NCBI RefSeq assembly: GCF_036370855.1
Contig: NC_088099.1
Span: 145,655,017 to 145,719,016 of the forward strand
Direction: 5' to 3'
DNA: 64,000 nt
Source: Dromaius novaehollandiae
Taxonomy: Eukaryota > Chordata > Aves > Casuariiformes > Dromaiidae
The notes beneath the pieces were generated by a model that searched no databases, had not been told where the DNA came from, and saw only the letters and a list, made by a program, of their open reading frames with translations. The translations under genes were made by a program, and so were the position numbers. This document shows positions 51,666-64,000 of this stretch, one piece after another; position 1 is the stretch's first letter, and every line of letters begins with the position of its first letter.

Positions 51666-53694
51666 AACACACACAACATACTTCAGAAGATGGTCATAAT
51701 CTGCTCTAAATAAAGAGAAATCCTAGGTCCTTGAGGACAGACATGATTATTGGTGATAATACATTCATATCTCAGGTTCCCTAGATTCTTACTGAAGGAA
51801 AGTAAAGCTTGTGTAAGTTTTAAGTATGCTCAAATGAAGCATCTCTGTGCTAGGACTCACAGTTTTTTAGAATAGGTTACACATGCTATGTCTTCAACAT
51901 GTGACTCAGTTCTCTCCCTCTAAGCAAACAGCCTAAAAAGCAAACAAACAAACAACAAAAACCATGCAAATTATCATTTTTATATTATTTCTGGATACTG
52001 ACACACTTCTGCTCAAAAATGGAACTAAAGACTTCACATGTTAATTGAGTTGGGGTTCAATGCTAACTTTGCATTAACCAACAGACCATGCGGTACAGGC
52101 TGATTTTCTCCTGGAGTCCATGAGAACGATCATGACCTCATTCGGTCAGGTAACTACTTTGAACTTTTCTGGTGGTGGCTGGAAGCACAGAGCTAGGTGA
52201 TCTAGGTGATCAGTTTGTTCTGTGGCAGAAAAAGTACTGGGAGGTCCAAAACTGGCTTAAGTTAGGACAAAAGCCACAATCTCCTCAGCCAAAAAGATAG
52301 ATAGATCACTGTTACTCTTTCTGGTGGCACTGTCTTCCCAGAGAGACACAGCAAGCATAGGAAGCATGGAGAGACTAGGTACATCCTTGTGAGATACCAC
52401 TTCAGATTTCCAAACAGTGAGAAAACAAAGATGATTTTCCTGCTGTTACCAGGTGCCAAGCAGTCTAACACTCATTCGTCCTGCTGGTCTACGAGATTAA
52501 CTTGTTGGATTCTGCGCTCTGATCTCATTTTACCTAACCAAATTTCTGCTACAAGGATTTGGTGTTCATACTCCCTTTGACGCATGCAAAGATAAGAAAT
52601 GAGTTTATTTCAGATGGGATGAAACATCACTCTAATAACATCAATAAAAGCAGCTGAGTGAAATCAGAGATACGGCAGCTTGTATGGGCCACACAGCTTC
52701 GGGTGCAGTCTTTTGTCTGGTATGTTGCCCTTCAGGCATGACTCCTCTCCTACAGAGAGAGAGGAGGAAACAGTCCATCGCTGATGCAAGCCTGCCTGAC
52801 TCCTCCTCAACCAAAATGACAGACAACGAGATTATCGTGTCTGGCCTGAGCTGTCAGGGGACACAGTGTCCTCGAGTACCAGCCAGGCTCCCAGCCACTT
52901 GGGGCCAGCTAAGAAAGGGGCTTCTTGCCTCCCACTCCCTGTCCTCGACCTCCTTGGCCACTGTGTTTCCCGAGGCTTGCAGGGCAGCAGCAGACTGGGA
53001 AAGGGAACCAACTGCACAGTTTCTTCTGAAGTCAAACACAGCACTAGGTTATATTTGGAAATTAGGCAGATGTACCGAGCAGAATTGCTAATAGAGAAGT
53101 TGAACTATATTGATAAGAGTTTCTCCAGCTCAGAGGCTGACCCCTTATCAACCACAGAAAAAGAAAAAAATCAGGCAGCACCTTAGAGTTACTCTGGCGG
53201 GAGCTTAGGTACCTGCTTTAAGACACTTCCAAACATGATAACAACTAACATGCATTCATATTCCCAGGAAGAATGATCTATCCCATGTCTGCTCTTAAAA
53301 ATATAGATAAATCTAAAGCATCAAACCAGTACAGCATAGTGTAAGGTACATTAAAATAGAAGTTATTCCATGAGCAGTGACATGGCTGTCACCTAATTTC
53401 CTACCAAGCAACCCCAGCTCCGCTATGCCTAATTTCCCCTATGCCATTCCCTCCTCATGAACTTGCACATGGAGGCGTCAGAATGTGACCAAGAAATTCT
53501 GGAGATGAATATATAGGAATTTTTCAAAGTAAAAGTTTTGACTGGAATTACGTAGAGGGACCACCCTTCAAACAGTTTGTCACAAATTTTTGTTTTAAAG
53601 TATGGTCCAGAAAGCTGGTGCTTTAACTGAAGGATTAGTGAACTAATAACAAAATTCTTTCCAGTTACCATGACTGGCTACCATTAAGGAACAC

Positions 53695-53960
53695 TTGCTC
53701 AGATAAGCTTATTCATATTGATTATCTTCATCTGATGTTTTAAAAACAATGTTACTTAAAACTAGAACAAAAAGAATCACACTCACTCATTGAAATAATA
53801 AAGGCAGGGATAAATTATGCTGCATTTGATAAATTGATTTTCCTTTATTTAAAGGAAAGCAAGCCAAGTAAGTTGTTTGACAGCTTTTTTGACAGTCATA
53901 GATCTGCCTGAAGAATAAAAAAATATAAATATTCTTAATTGTATCAAATATCTGTTAACA
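53695..53960. promoter_or_regulatory. Candidate regulatory element with paired GATA motifs
   Basis: A GATAAG at 53702 overlaps the palindrome ATAAGCTTAT (53703-53712). A TTATC in the opposite orientation lies at about 53721-53726. Further AT-rich words follow (TGATAAATTGATT near 53828). This is a weak call from motif clustering alone. Confidence 0.2.
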
Positions 53961-54867
53961 AAGACTAAAAACAACACTCTTCTCTAGCATTTATATTTTA
54001 AATTAGAGTTCTGCAGAAGGGAACAAAGATTTCAATAGTTCTACAGCCAAACTCTGAATCCTCATAAAAGTGTCTCGGCACCATCAAGACGAGGTTAGCA
54101 GCACTCTACGATCCACACTGATCAATGGCCTAAAGCTTTTAAAAATCCATATGCCTACAAAACCTCCTGAAGCTGTTACACGTTGAGGATTTTGCAGCAT
54201 TATTGACCTGGGCAGCCTCTTTATCCTTAGTAAGTTATTTTAAGCAACTTTCTAGCAGCAAGGAAATCTCTTTGTTAGACTTTGCCCATATCATTGCTAA
54301 AGCATTGCGTACAACACAGCACAAAATGGGGAGGTATTAAGCAGAAACCAGAAAGGGGTCTGTCAGGTTTCATTTTCTTTTCTTTCTTTCCTCATATGCT
54401 TCTAGTATCCTGCAGGTCACTGTGCTGCTCTTAGGAATCTGGCTAACCACCTAAGCGGCCACCTGCTCAGGGCCCAATTTTCTATGTATAGGCAAAATGA
54501 ATGTGCAATAGAAGAAACAGACCAAATCCACGTATCTTCTTGGCCATGCTATTTAATCTGCAGATTTTCTTTTACCTTTTGGGCTATTTTTTAATTTATA
54601 TATTGTAGAGAAGCAAAAGCAATAGCTAGCAAATGCATTTACCCACTCGGTAAGAAAGTATGTCACCTGGCCTGGGAGGTGAGGAAGGAGAAAGGTAAAT
54701 TTCTTGTACTTCAAACTCAAAAAACAAACTCTGTGCTTTATTCTTAAATCTCTTATCGGATAAAGGTCTCCCATTTCAAGAACATATTTCTGTGGAAAAG
54801 CAAACCTCAGCCTGACACACATCAGCACATATCAAAAAGCAATCTCATGACCTTCTGCAGGCTTGTG

Positions 54868-54895
54868 CCTAGAGGTATCACCTCTAGGTGATACC
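54868..54895. repeat. Two overlapping perfect inverted repeats
   Basis: The first is CCTAGAGGT (54868-54876) paired with ACCTCTAGG (54880-54888), with a 3-nt spacer. The second is GGTATCACCT (54874-54883) paired with AGGTGATACC (54886-54895), with a 2-nt spacer. The hairpins share bases, so they cannot both form on one strand at the same time. It lies in SDC2 intron 1. Confidence 0.9.
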
Positions 54896-56869
54896 AAGCA
54901 CCAGCACAGTATTCTTCCTTGAGCTGTAACCTATAAACAGGCACAATGAGGCAGCCCAGGCTCCTAGCCTATGCTTATCTATTCCAGGCATGCCTTAAGA
55001 GCTTCCCTCTCTCTCCTCCCATCCCAAATTAGCAAGGCACATCCATGCTTCTTCCACCTTCCTGCCTGTCAAAGATACTCACATGGTGTTTCTACTTGGG
55101 GAAGCAACTCTGGGCTCTAGATCACGATCACAGTGTGACCAAGTGAATATTCTTCCTGTGTGTCTGCCCACCAACCCCCTGCTGGAGGTTACACCCCACA
55201 GCTGAGACCACCGCGCAGGACACGTGTCCACCGCGCCACGGCTGCAGCTCGCACGTGGCCGTACCAATGTAGAGGGAAACCAACAGCTCTTCACAGCATG
55301 GGATAATCATGTAAATTGCGATGGCTGAGGAGCCCTGCCTGCTCTGTGACAGCAATATCCTCCAGCAAATACAGGAATGGGGAAATGTCTGCAAAAAGAA
55401 CAGCTGCAGTTGCCACGGCTTATTCTGCCTAGCAGCCAGAGTGCTAGCTACAAAAACCCACCCTTTTGCTTAGAAGTTTCAGATCCTGAAAGCTCGTGTG
55501 GCCAGTGACCCATACTACTACTTGTTGTCACCAGAACTGCGTAAGACCTAGCTTGTTTTTATTCAAAGGGCATATTTAAAAATGTACTCAGTTGACAGCC
55601 TAGCCTACGCAGGCATAGAGAGCTTTAGATTTGCTACCAACTTCTGTACCAGACTCGATAGCCAGACTCGCAGCTGCAGGCCAAGACATACAGAGGAAGC
55701 TGCGCAGGGAGAGGGGTAACAAAGATTTAAAGCAAGTTAAATTGTGTCCACAAAATCTCTGCTAGTGATATTTTCTTTCAGGATTTTAGATCAACTTCCA
55801 TATTTCCTCATTAAATTTGTATCTTGCTGAGTGAATGGAAGGAACAAATGTCTTCTAATGCAGTAAAGCTCGATAAAGTACCAAAAGAGCAGCTTTTTGG
55901 TAATGTTTTAAGGAAGCAGCTCATTCAGCACTGGCATCTTTCTGCTACTTAACGTAGTTAACTGTCAGCAAAATAGTGGACATCATGGATAAGTAACCTC
56001 TCAGTCTTGGGTTACTTTAGATACAGCACCAATGTATTCCAATTATCTGCACCTTCTTTTCTTTCCAACAGTCCTACTTCAAAAATACAGCATATAATCT
56101 GCTCCTAATAGCCCTCAAACAAATGGGCAAGTTCTCTTAAGGATTCATTGTAGGTATGTCCAAAGCGATTGTACTTTACAAGGCTATCCCTAAGTTAATA
56201 ACAGAAATTTAATTCAAAACACGGGTTTCTCTCCGCAAACAACAAAAAGGCTGCTACACAGATGGCATTAGAAAGTTTCTTAGTGTCTGTTTCTGTTTGC
56301 TCCAGTAAAACGGTCACTTAACACTTTGAAATGAAACCAACAATAAAGGGTTTCATTAGCCTAAGTGTTAAGGATGGCAGCTACTTAATAGATCTGCCCT
56401 CCCACAAACCTGTTCTCTCCTCTGGAGTCCGAAAGCTTAAAAAAATCTGAGGACAAACAGTGCAGAAATAAAGGCTGCTTGGAGAGACAGTCTAACAAGA
56501 TATTCAGATCTGACTGACCAAGACTACACAGAACAGTTTTGCACAGACGCAGTATCACAAGCACACCTGCCTAAGTGTATCTGAGAGAATAAAACAGCCC
56601 AGGTACTGTGTTTCACGTGAAAGCAATGCAAAGTACCACATTTCAACATACACATCCAGCATCTCTAGATAGATAGAAAAATGCACCTATAACATATTTT
56701 ACTAGAAACTGTAGAGGAGAGTAATTTTTCATCATACAATAATATTGTATTTAAGTTCATCTCAAATTAGACACCTTGACTTTCATCAAGAATAAATTTC
56801 CTCACAGAGCAAGTTTTCAAATCAGGTTTTTGATAAACATTTATCAGCAAACTAGATCAAAACCTTGTT

Positions 56870-57320
56870 GAGGAATACAACAATTGGGCAAATAATAAAA
56901 ATGGTGAGGTTTTTTACAGTATTTTGAGGAAGTTGACTGCAACAAGGCAATTGTAATCAGTTATACCACGGCGAGCAGCATTTGTTTATTCACACTGAAC
57001 AGATACAGGAGATTAGAAAGATACTTTCATATGCCATTTTCAAGGATAATAACCGAATGAAGACAAGATAATCAACAAGCATTTCAGAACTAAGCAAATG
57101 AACATTTTTTGCAGAAAACAACTCATGTTAGTAGCTGAGTCTTTTCTTGCGAGTCACTCAATTCATTCGACTTCCTAATTACATGGTAAACAACGATGAT
57201 TAGACAGAAGAATGGAAGAGTCACAGGCCTTTCGATAAGGCAGGCTCATCAGCTCGATTCATTTTTTAAAAATGAGTCCATCCTATTGAACTCATCCTAC
57301 AAAAATTCATGACACTAGTC
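56870..57320. promoter_or_regulatory. Candidate conserved non-coding element in SDC2 intron 1
   Basis: This AT-rich, non-repetitive stretch carries several homeodomain-like words (CAATTGTAATCAG near 56950, GATAATCAACAAG near 57067, CCTAATTACATG near 57174, CGATGATTAGAC near 57196). It has no coding frame. It is a candidate only, because conservation cannot be tested here. Confidence 0.25.
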
Positions 57321-60300
57321 CGCTGAGATACATAGCTGCACTTCACTTACAGAAAAGTTGGCTTGTCAAAATAAACTGACACCCTAAGAGCTTGCACTGC
57401 TGAGACTGTTCATTTAACAGACAGGGAGAGCGCTATCCCCTCTGGAGAATAAGGGCCCTCGTTCAACTCCTGGCAGTGATTTTCTTTTCTCCATTAATAA
57501 CGTGTGCACGCACATACACTCATACTGCAATCCCCAGGGGTAACGTGTGATGGTCTCAGAGAACAGATTACTGGCTTATGGCTCAAATACAGAAGGTTAT
57601 GTAACCAAAAGGCTTAACAAGCTTCTATTTCGTTTTTTAAAAAATTAGTTTGAAGGGGAAAAAATGAACGGTTATGAGGAAGAACACTAAAAAGTGACAT
57701 AAATCCAAAAAAGAATGCAGGAGAAAACAAGCTGCTGTATAATGCTTCAGTTTTCAATTAACGGAGTGAGGCAAGAGTCACAAGACTCTGTCGACAGCCC
57801 CATCTGCTCAGACTCTCCTAAGTCTGCTGTGAAGTAAGAACTTGCTCTTTATTTTCTGCCCAAATACAATTTTCTTCATTAGATTGTTTACAATTTTTAA
57901 AAGAAAGAAAAGGCAATGTTCTGCAAGTCTAATATACTTCCCAGCTTGAAATCTGCTATGAAAGCTATTTCTGCTTCCAACACAGACCATGAAACAGTAG
58001 GGAAAAAGGTTGGGTGTAGTCAATCTGCTAGGGAAACTCATGTTCCAGGAGCCACCTGTCACCCTGGCAGAACAAGGGCAGAGACTGCCGCTAGCAACAC
58101 CCCCAGGTCAGCAGCGACCAGCTTTGGGCAGGCAGCAAAATGACACGGGGATCCCAACACGATCCCCTGGGCAAGCCACGGCTTGCCTTTACAACACCGA
58201 CAAATAATTCTTCCTCCTCATTTCTCTTCTATCAGAGTTGGTTTGAAGTCGTACACAATTTACATTCACAGCAAAAACCTCAGTTTGCCATTAGAAAGCT
58301 GATGAGAATTTTCCAGCTAACTGTTCCTGTCCACCCACGCGCGGGAAGTCGACTTCTCCTAACCCAGTTTATGTTGGCTGTGCAGCAAGTCTAGCAAGCA
58401 GCCCAGCAAATGGGTCCCAGTTTATAGAAAACCGAATTTGTGGGAATGAAAAGGGGTTCCACTATGCCACTCTGTGTGCTTACTGCAGCTGCAATTCAAA
58501 GATAACCAAAAAAAGGAAAGTGTTTTGGTTTGTAACAGCCAAGTGCAATTCTTCAGTATTTGTTACGTAAATGTCTCAACGAAGTATAAAAGCGTCACTT
58601 AGAATTTGACCGCCAAATCTCAGCACTTAAGAGTCTATATGCTAATGGCACAGGCTGCAACAGTACCGCTTTTCTTTTTCTTTTTCTTTTTAAATACACA
58701 AGGTTCAAGCAAACCAAGGGATAAGTCTAGGACAGCTCACACCACTTCTCTACCTTTTACTACCTTCGGAAATCAACTTCACGTCCCACCACTCATTTAC
58801 AATCAGCCCTATCATCATCATCTCTGAACTTGTCTTAAAGGAAAACTCACATTCGTCAAATGAGTCACTAAGAGGGACAATCTTCTCATTCATTTCCAAA
58901 CTTGCTCCACCAGAACATGCAGCTGAAGGTTTCCATTTTACTGGAGTATGTTGTCAGTCGTGACATTATGCAGCACTGAAGGAGCCAAACAGATTAAATG
59001 GACATCTGCCTTTCTAGTCTGCTATAAAAAGTGGTTTAATAGCAAGTAGTGTTTAAATAGTAAAACTGTCTGCAATTGCTGCTCTATAATCTGTGAGTAA
59101 TCAATCAATCTTGAAGCTGAACTTTCATTACTGCTTCTCTGCAAGCAGCTGGAAAAATTTCCAGGGCACATACTCCTTTTCTATACTCTAACACTATAGA
59201 TGAATTAAACACAGATTCACTTTGCACTCACAGTAATCCCAGCAAACATCGTCTCAGGGTTATATTTTCAAAGCAAAGCATAGAAGATACCATGAAACCC
59301 CCAGTTACGACAGCTATTTACCATGTTATTTCCCTTTTGAATATATTATTTAAATAAATACACATTAGTTTTGCCAAAGGAAAACAGAATCTTTTCTCAG
59401 AGGTCTCATCCTCCCTCCTTTTAAAACCTCAGCCCTTCAGAAGAGAATGCAGAATAAGGCTGTGGTCTCCTGCTGTCTATAGAGCCAGGCTGCTCAAGCT
59501 TGAAGCAATCCCATACAATCGCATGGGATTCAAAATCTTTTTCAGACTTGTTGCTTGATGTTGTAATGACTCTGGGATTAAGACTGTCATGTTCTGGATT
59601 CAAAGGCTTTCTTTTTATTTCTTCTCTTTTAACAAGTTAATCTGTGTTGACATATTTTTGTTAAGATGTAAATCTCTCTCTCTCAGAGCTATAGACATTT
59701 TTCGTCCCTGTTAGCAAAAGCTACGCATACAAGCAGTTAATGTCTGTGCTGAAGAAAGCAAAAGGAGTTTTCCTTTGAGTGGGTTAAAGCCAAGAATGAG
59801 ACATGTATGTTCTGGCCAAGTCATGGGATTCGGGTTGGAATCAGACCAGAGCTAAAGACAGGTAGGTCCCAGAGGGCTCGCAGGGCCTTGTGATGGCAGT
59901 TCGACCTGGATTACCCTCCTTCTGCAGCTGAACTTTGACGCCGATCCAAGCCAACCTCCTTACACAAAAGATGGCTTCTAGAGTGGATTAATACTGAACC
60001 TTTTAATATATTTTTATTCTGTTGTGCATAGGTTGTAGCACAGTGCTCTGATACAATATCTGTCATGCGTTTGTTCCTTCAGCCTCTTCCCAGAGGAAGA
60101 ATTTAGTGTGGCAGAGCCCTTTGCTTTATTTGGTTTTGGTAGACAGGTTTTCCTACAAATGCACAAAGTTATACCATTTAATTTAGATATGGCAAAAAAA
60201 TGAAATCAGGTCTCTATACCAGGGTTACTATTGGGTGGTTTTACATATCTCAGTTGATGACTCCATTTAAAGACAGCTCCTGCCCAAAATATTTATTCAT

Positions 60301-63300
60301 CAATAAATTCTGAGCTTCTGGCAAACACTAGGCATAGCGGCTGGTCAGTACGAAGAGCCGAGCAGAAGGACAGCACTTCTCACAGAACCTGGTGCTCAGC
60401 CGAGCTGAAGACTGCTGCCACCCAAGCAGGATGAGTGGTTTCAGTTGGCCTGGAGAAAATTGACTCAACTTAAAACAGAGCATCAGCATTGGATGGAATC
60501 TAACGAATTTTTCAGACCTTATCTGTATCTGCTCCTACTCTTTGTCCCCCTCGCTGTTAGGCATAGGGAGGCACAGGATCAAAGTGGATCTCCACAGAGT
60601 GGTTGTCTAATCCAAGGTCTGTGCTGGTTGCCACATGTCCTATGGAGTGCCACGGTAAAGACACACTGGCAATGTACTTATATAACTGGATTTTATAAAC
60701 AAAGGTATTTTCATAAAGTCATTACTGTAAGTCCTATGGCCAGACCACGGTTTTACTGAAAGCCTGTGGCCACTCACATAAGCATAGCTGATATCTGAGC
60801 ACAGCAGATTGACAGGAAAACCCCCACATCTCCTGTCCCCCCAGAGACAGACTTTGGAGAAGTTTCTGTGATTCTAGAAGTGCTTAGAGTGCCCAGAACA
60901 TACCACTACTCAGGCAGCTATGCAGAATAGAGACACATGCACACTCCTTCCCCTCTCAATACCACTATCCAATCAGCAGCATCGCTACCAATAGATTTTA
61001 TTTGCAACTTTAAACCCACTGGCCTTGCACTGGATCATCCAGTTCAGGGCTTTAATATAGTGACAGTCTCAGATGAGACTAAGGAGATGGGGAGACAGAA
61101 AGTCACTATGTACTTCAGGCATCCAACTTCTGTTCAGCATAGCTAAATTTAGGACCAAAAGCTTATTCCACAGATCAATGGAGAGAGGTGTGCTTCTCCA
61201 CACAGTCATTCAGAGTACAGATTTTAGATGTCTGAACTTAGACACTCCTCCTCCAACCAATACCAAACTATTCATGATAATGTCTAGAGGGAACATGTGC
61301 CCTCTAAAATTTCTAGCATCTTAAGGAGGTACTTACTTAGACTTTTGGGGGTGGAAGAGGGGCACAAACAACAAAATTTCTGTTGTTTGCAAGATGCAAA
61401 CCCAACAGGTTAACAGCTGAGCAGTCACTCCAACATGCATTAAGCAAGGCAGTCAATCTCCAAATCAAGAGATTTGACCCATAGTCAGGTTCCACAGATC
61501 CAAATGAGTTTTGAAATAAAATAGTATATGGACACTTTGCAAAGCCAGCAAAACTCCTGCATTTTCCAAGGGAACAATTACTGTGACAACAGTACACATA
61601 GAGGACTCAGAAAGAAACCTCAGAATCTCAGCGCTGACATAAGCTGCACTGGAAAAAACCCAAACCCTACAACTTCAGACCCATACTTTTGTAACTGATG
61701 GTTACAGTAAGAGATCTCTGTTTATCTATAATAACACAGTATAACCCAACAGAGTAGGTGACTTCTCCCAGGACTTGGAGAGCGGGTACTCATTTCTCTG
61801 GATGCTTTATAAGCAAGGGAAAGAAAGCAACCGCAGCATTATTCCTAACTGCAGAGCTTCTTCAGCAACAGAAGGTGGTAGCGTTTGCAGTTCTCTGACC
61901 ATGCACAGCAGCAGTTGTTTCTGCAGTACACAAAAGCACAGGCATCGCTGTCTTACAACTCAGTGTGTAGACCTGGCTGTATAGAAAACTAATTTTTTCT
62001 GGCTAAGTAGCATAGTAGTATGCACAAAAAAATTCTTACAGTTATACTTTTAACCTCTTCCTATGCTGCATGTAGTCTCTTCATGACCTCTATGAAAGCT
62101 ATACTGTACCACATTTGGAGCTACCTACTATCTTCCAGTTGTTAAACCTACCTGGTGCAGCCGTTGAATGGCTAACATACATCAGATCCTTCTGAATAGC
62201 ATCCAGTGTGCACAGGAGAATGCACACCAAACAATGCCTTAGAAATAAGATTCCCCACGTGTCGCTTTGAGCGTAAAAGAAGAACAGAAACAAAATGAGT
62301 AGCTGCGTTATGCTAATAGTAATCAAAATCCAAAAGATACACAACTATTTAGACTTGTACTATCTTGGAAGGATATAATGTTGTATAAACCTTGGAGACT
62401 GCATAAACAAAGTTTGCTTTCTTATGAACAATGAGAATGAAGTGTAATCTATTAAAGGTGAAAATTTAACATCCCATATCTATCATGCAATGAGACAGAA
62501 GCCAGTCAATCACTCAGAATTCACAGTTCTTTTCCATGTAAATTTAGTTTCATTCTAGAAATCAACAGAGGCAATAAGCTTGGCTTCTAAATGAAGTTAG
62601 ACAGCCTCCCGAAATTCTGCAACAGACTTAGCATCAGAAATCTCCCAGGTGTGAAATGAGAAACTAATGGAGTTTGCTAGTGGTAAAAAGAATCGAACCA
62701 GAATTGCATGTCAGGAAACTGCCGCAGTTAAACATGCTGATTATTATTTTAGCTACATCTCACCTACAGAATCTTTCACGGACCATAAATGCACATAATG
62801 CTCTTCAATGAGAGCATTGTATACCTATCAATTACAGAATAGCAGAAAAAACGACCAAGGGCCAACCTCTAAATGTGAGAAGTGCTTGTGTTAAAAATGC
62901 TTTAAATTTCTGGTAATTATACACCTATTCTACCTCCAGACAATAAGGAACTATTCCTTCAGCATAAGACAGCACTCCAATTCCTATTCCTGTTTCAACA
63001 ACTTCTCTTTTGAGTAAGGCTATTGATAAATGCCCACACAGTATGCAAAATCCCTAAGGATACCTGCATATAATACTCAAACAATGGTGTCCTGGTCAGC
63101 AAGATGAAATTACCTTACAGTGGCTTAGAAAACCTTCCAAGAGGGACATATTGTCCTAATGTAATTGGAGGCTGTGGGAACAAACAAGCTGAGAACAAAA
63201 CAAGACAATTATACAAAAGCAACTTCCCAGTTAACGTCTGAGAGGCAATTGCAGGATATCGGCGTGTTTCCTGGCCCCACGCTCAAGTACCATCGCTGTT

Positions 63301-64000
63301 GTTCAGCGATAGGGAAAAAGGAAAGAAAAAAGGCACAAACAACACGGAGAATTTAAAATGCATTCCCGGGGAGCCCCAACTGCCAGGAGGTGTCCAGAGG
63401 GCCAGGCACAAAGCAGGGGACTCAACGCCAGGCCTTGAGCTCAGCATCTAAAATCCTATTTTGACCAGTGGAAATACAGTCACTGCAGTCAGTAGAGCCT
63501 GAGGTCCAGTACAGTTGCCTAAACACAGGCATGTAGTTTTGCCCGAGATGCCCAGGCATCCTGCCTTGTCTCTAGCTCTTGCTCCAGAAGGACACGTGCT
63601 TCCTGCAGGTCCTGTCACTCTTTCCAGGGCCATTCACTTCTCCAACACTTAAGGTATCCCAAATGGCACAGAAAGCTTAAGATTAGGCAACTGAATCAAT
63701 ATAGAATCACTGTTCATGCCTGCTGGCTGTATTGACTAAACCTCTGCTGCTGAAATGTGAACTTGGATATGAAGCTCACGCACAGGCCCACACACAGATG
63801 CCTAAATACAGGTGTCCTAATTTCAAACAGAAAAACTTGCAGTGAGAACTGGAACAGCAAGGCCTTTCCAGCGCAAAAATGAAAAGCCTCATGGTAAAAC
63901 AACCAAATTTACATACCAAGCTACTTGCTCAAGGTCTGCTTTCCCAGAAGTGCACTGATTCGCATGAGATGACATTTTGGTCTAAGCTAATAGAAGGGTC

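Larger units (their letters stand above)
42037..64000 (-). other. SDC2: SDC2 intron 1 (partial)
   Basis: At least 22 kb of sequence lies upstream of SDC2 exon 2 with no candidate for exon 1: no CpG island and no signal-peptide frame ending at a suitable donor. The SDC2 promoter is therefore beyond 64000, which fits the very long first intron of mammalian SDC2. Contents are homopolymers (A26, A16 at 45385-45400, G23, C15), short repeats near 48.1 and 54.9 kb, and several stretches that look like candidate regulatory elements (listed separately). I see no coding exon and no RNA gene. Confidence 0.85.

Noticed and set aside
57400..57480. Stretch ending CGTTCAACTCCTGGC that resembles a tRNA or tRNA-derived SINE T-loop
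   Set aside because: No consistent cloverleaf and no A-box at the right distance; treated as chance.

Overview
The window is vertebrate nuclear DNA, most likely from a bird. It is AT-rich, intron-dominated and has one sharp CpG island. Two recognisable vertebrate genes are present as scattered exons with GT/AG splice sites. I recognise no Alu, L1 or CR1 copies, and the low interspersed-repeat load fits an avian genome. The species cannot be named from this sequence alone.

Both genes lie on the minus strand, head to tail. From high to low coordinate (transcription direction) the layout is: (1) SDC2 (syndecan-2), whose first exon lies beyond base 64000. Its intron 1 fills about 42037-64000, followed by exon 2 (41925-42036), exon 3 (35396-35529), exon 4 (33801-33936) and exon 5 (CDS part 32286-32449). 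The 3' UTR is about 2 kb, ending near 30200. (2) An intergenic stretch of roughly 9.5 kb (about 20.8-30.2 kb) in which I see no gene. (3) A CpG island at about 20050-20760, the probable promoter and non-coding first exon of CPQ (carboxypeptidase Q, also called PGCP). (4) CPQ intron 1 (about 961-20400). (5) CPQ exon 2 (505-960), which carries the start codon, signal peptide and N-terminal 142 residues. (6) The start of CPQ intron 2 (1-504). As I recall, the same SDC2-then-CPQ order and orientation occurs on human 8q22, which supports both calls.

The four SDC2 exons join in phase to 181 residues. That equals the human protein (201) minus the roughly 20 residues expected from exon 1, so the recovered part looks complete and intact. 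The transmembrane and cytoplasmic part matches the mammalian sequence as I remember it. The ectodomain has diverged and has one more Ser-Gly dipeptide than human SDC2.

Everything else is non-coding: simple repeats (a 16-bp higher-order GA array, a compound TG/CT/TA/CA microsatellite, G23, C15 and A26 runs), short perfect inverted repeats, GC-rich pockets inside introns, and stretches of SDC2 intron 1 that look like candidate regulatory elements. Apart from the exons, the open reading frames in the window look like chance. I found no new gene system. The best leads are three graded poly(A) signals in the SDC2 3' UTR, the extra Ser-Gly in SDC2, and the candidate enhancers in SDC2 intron 1.
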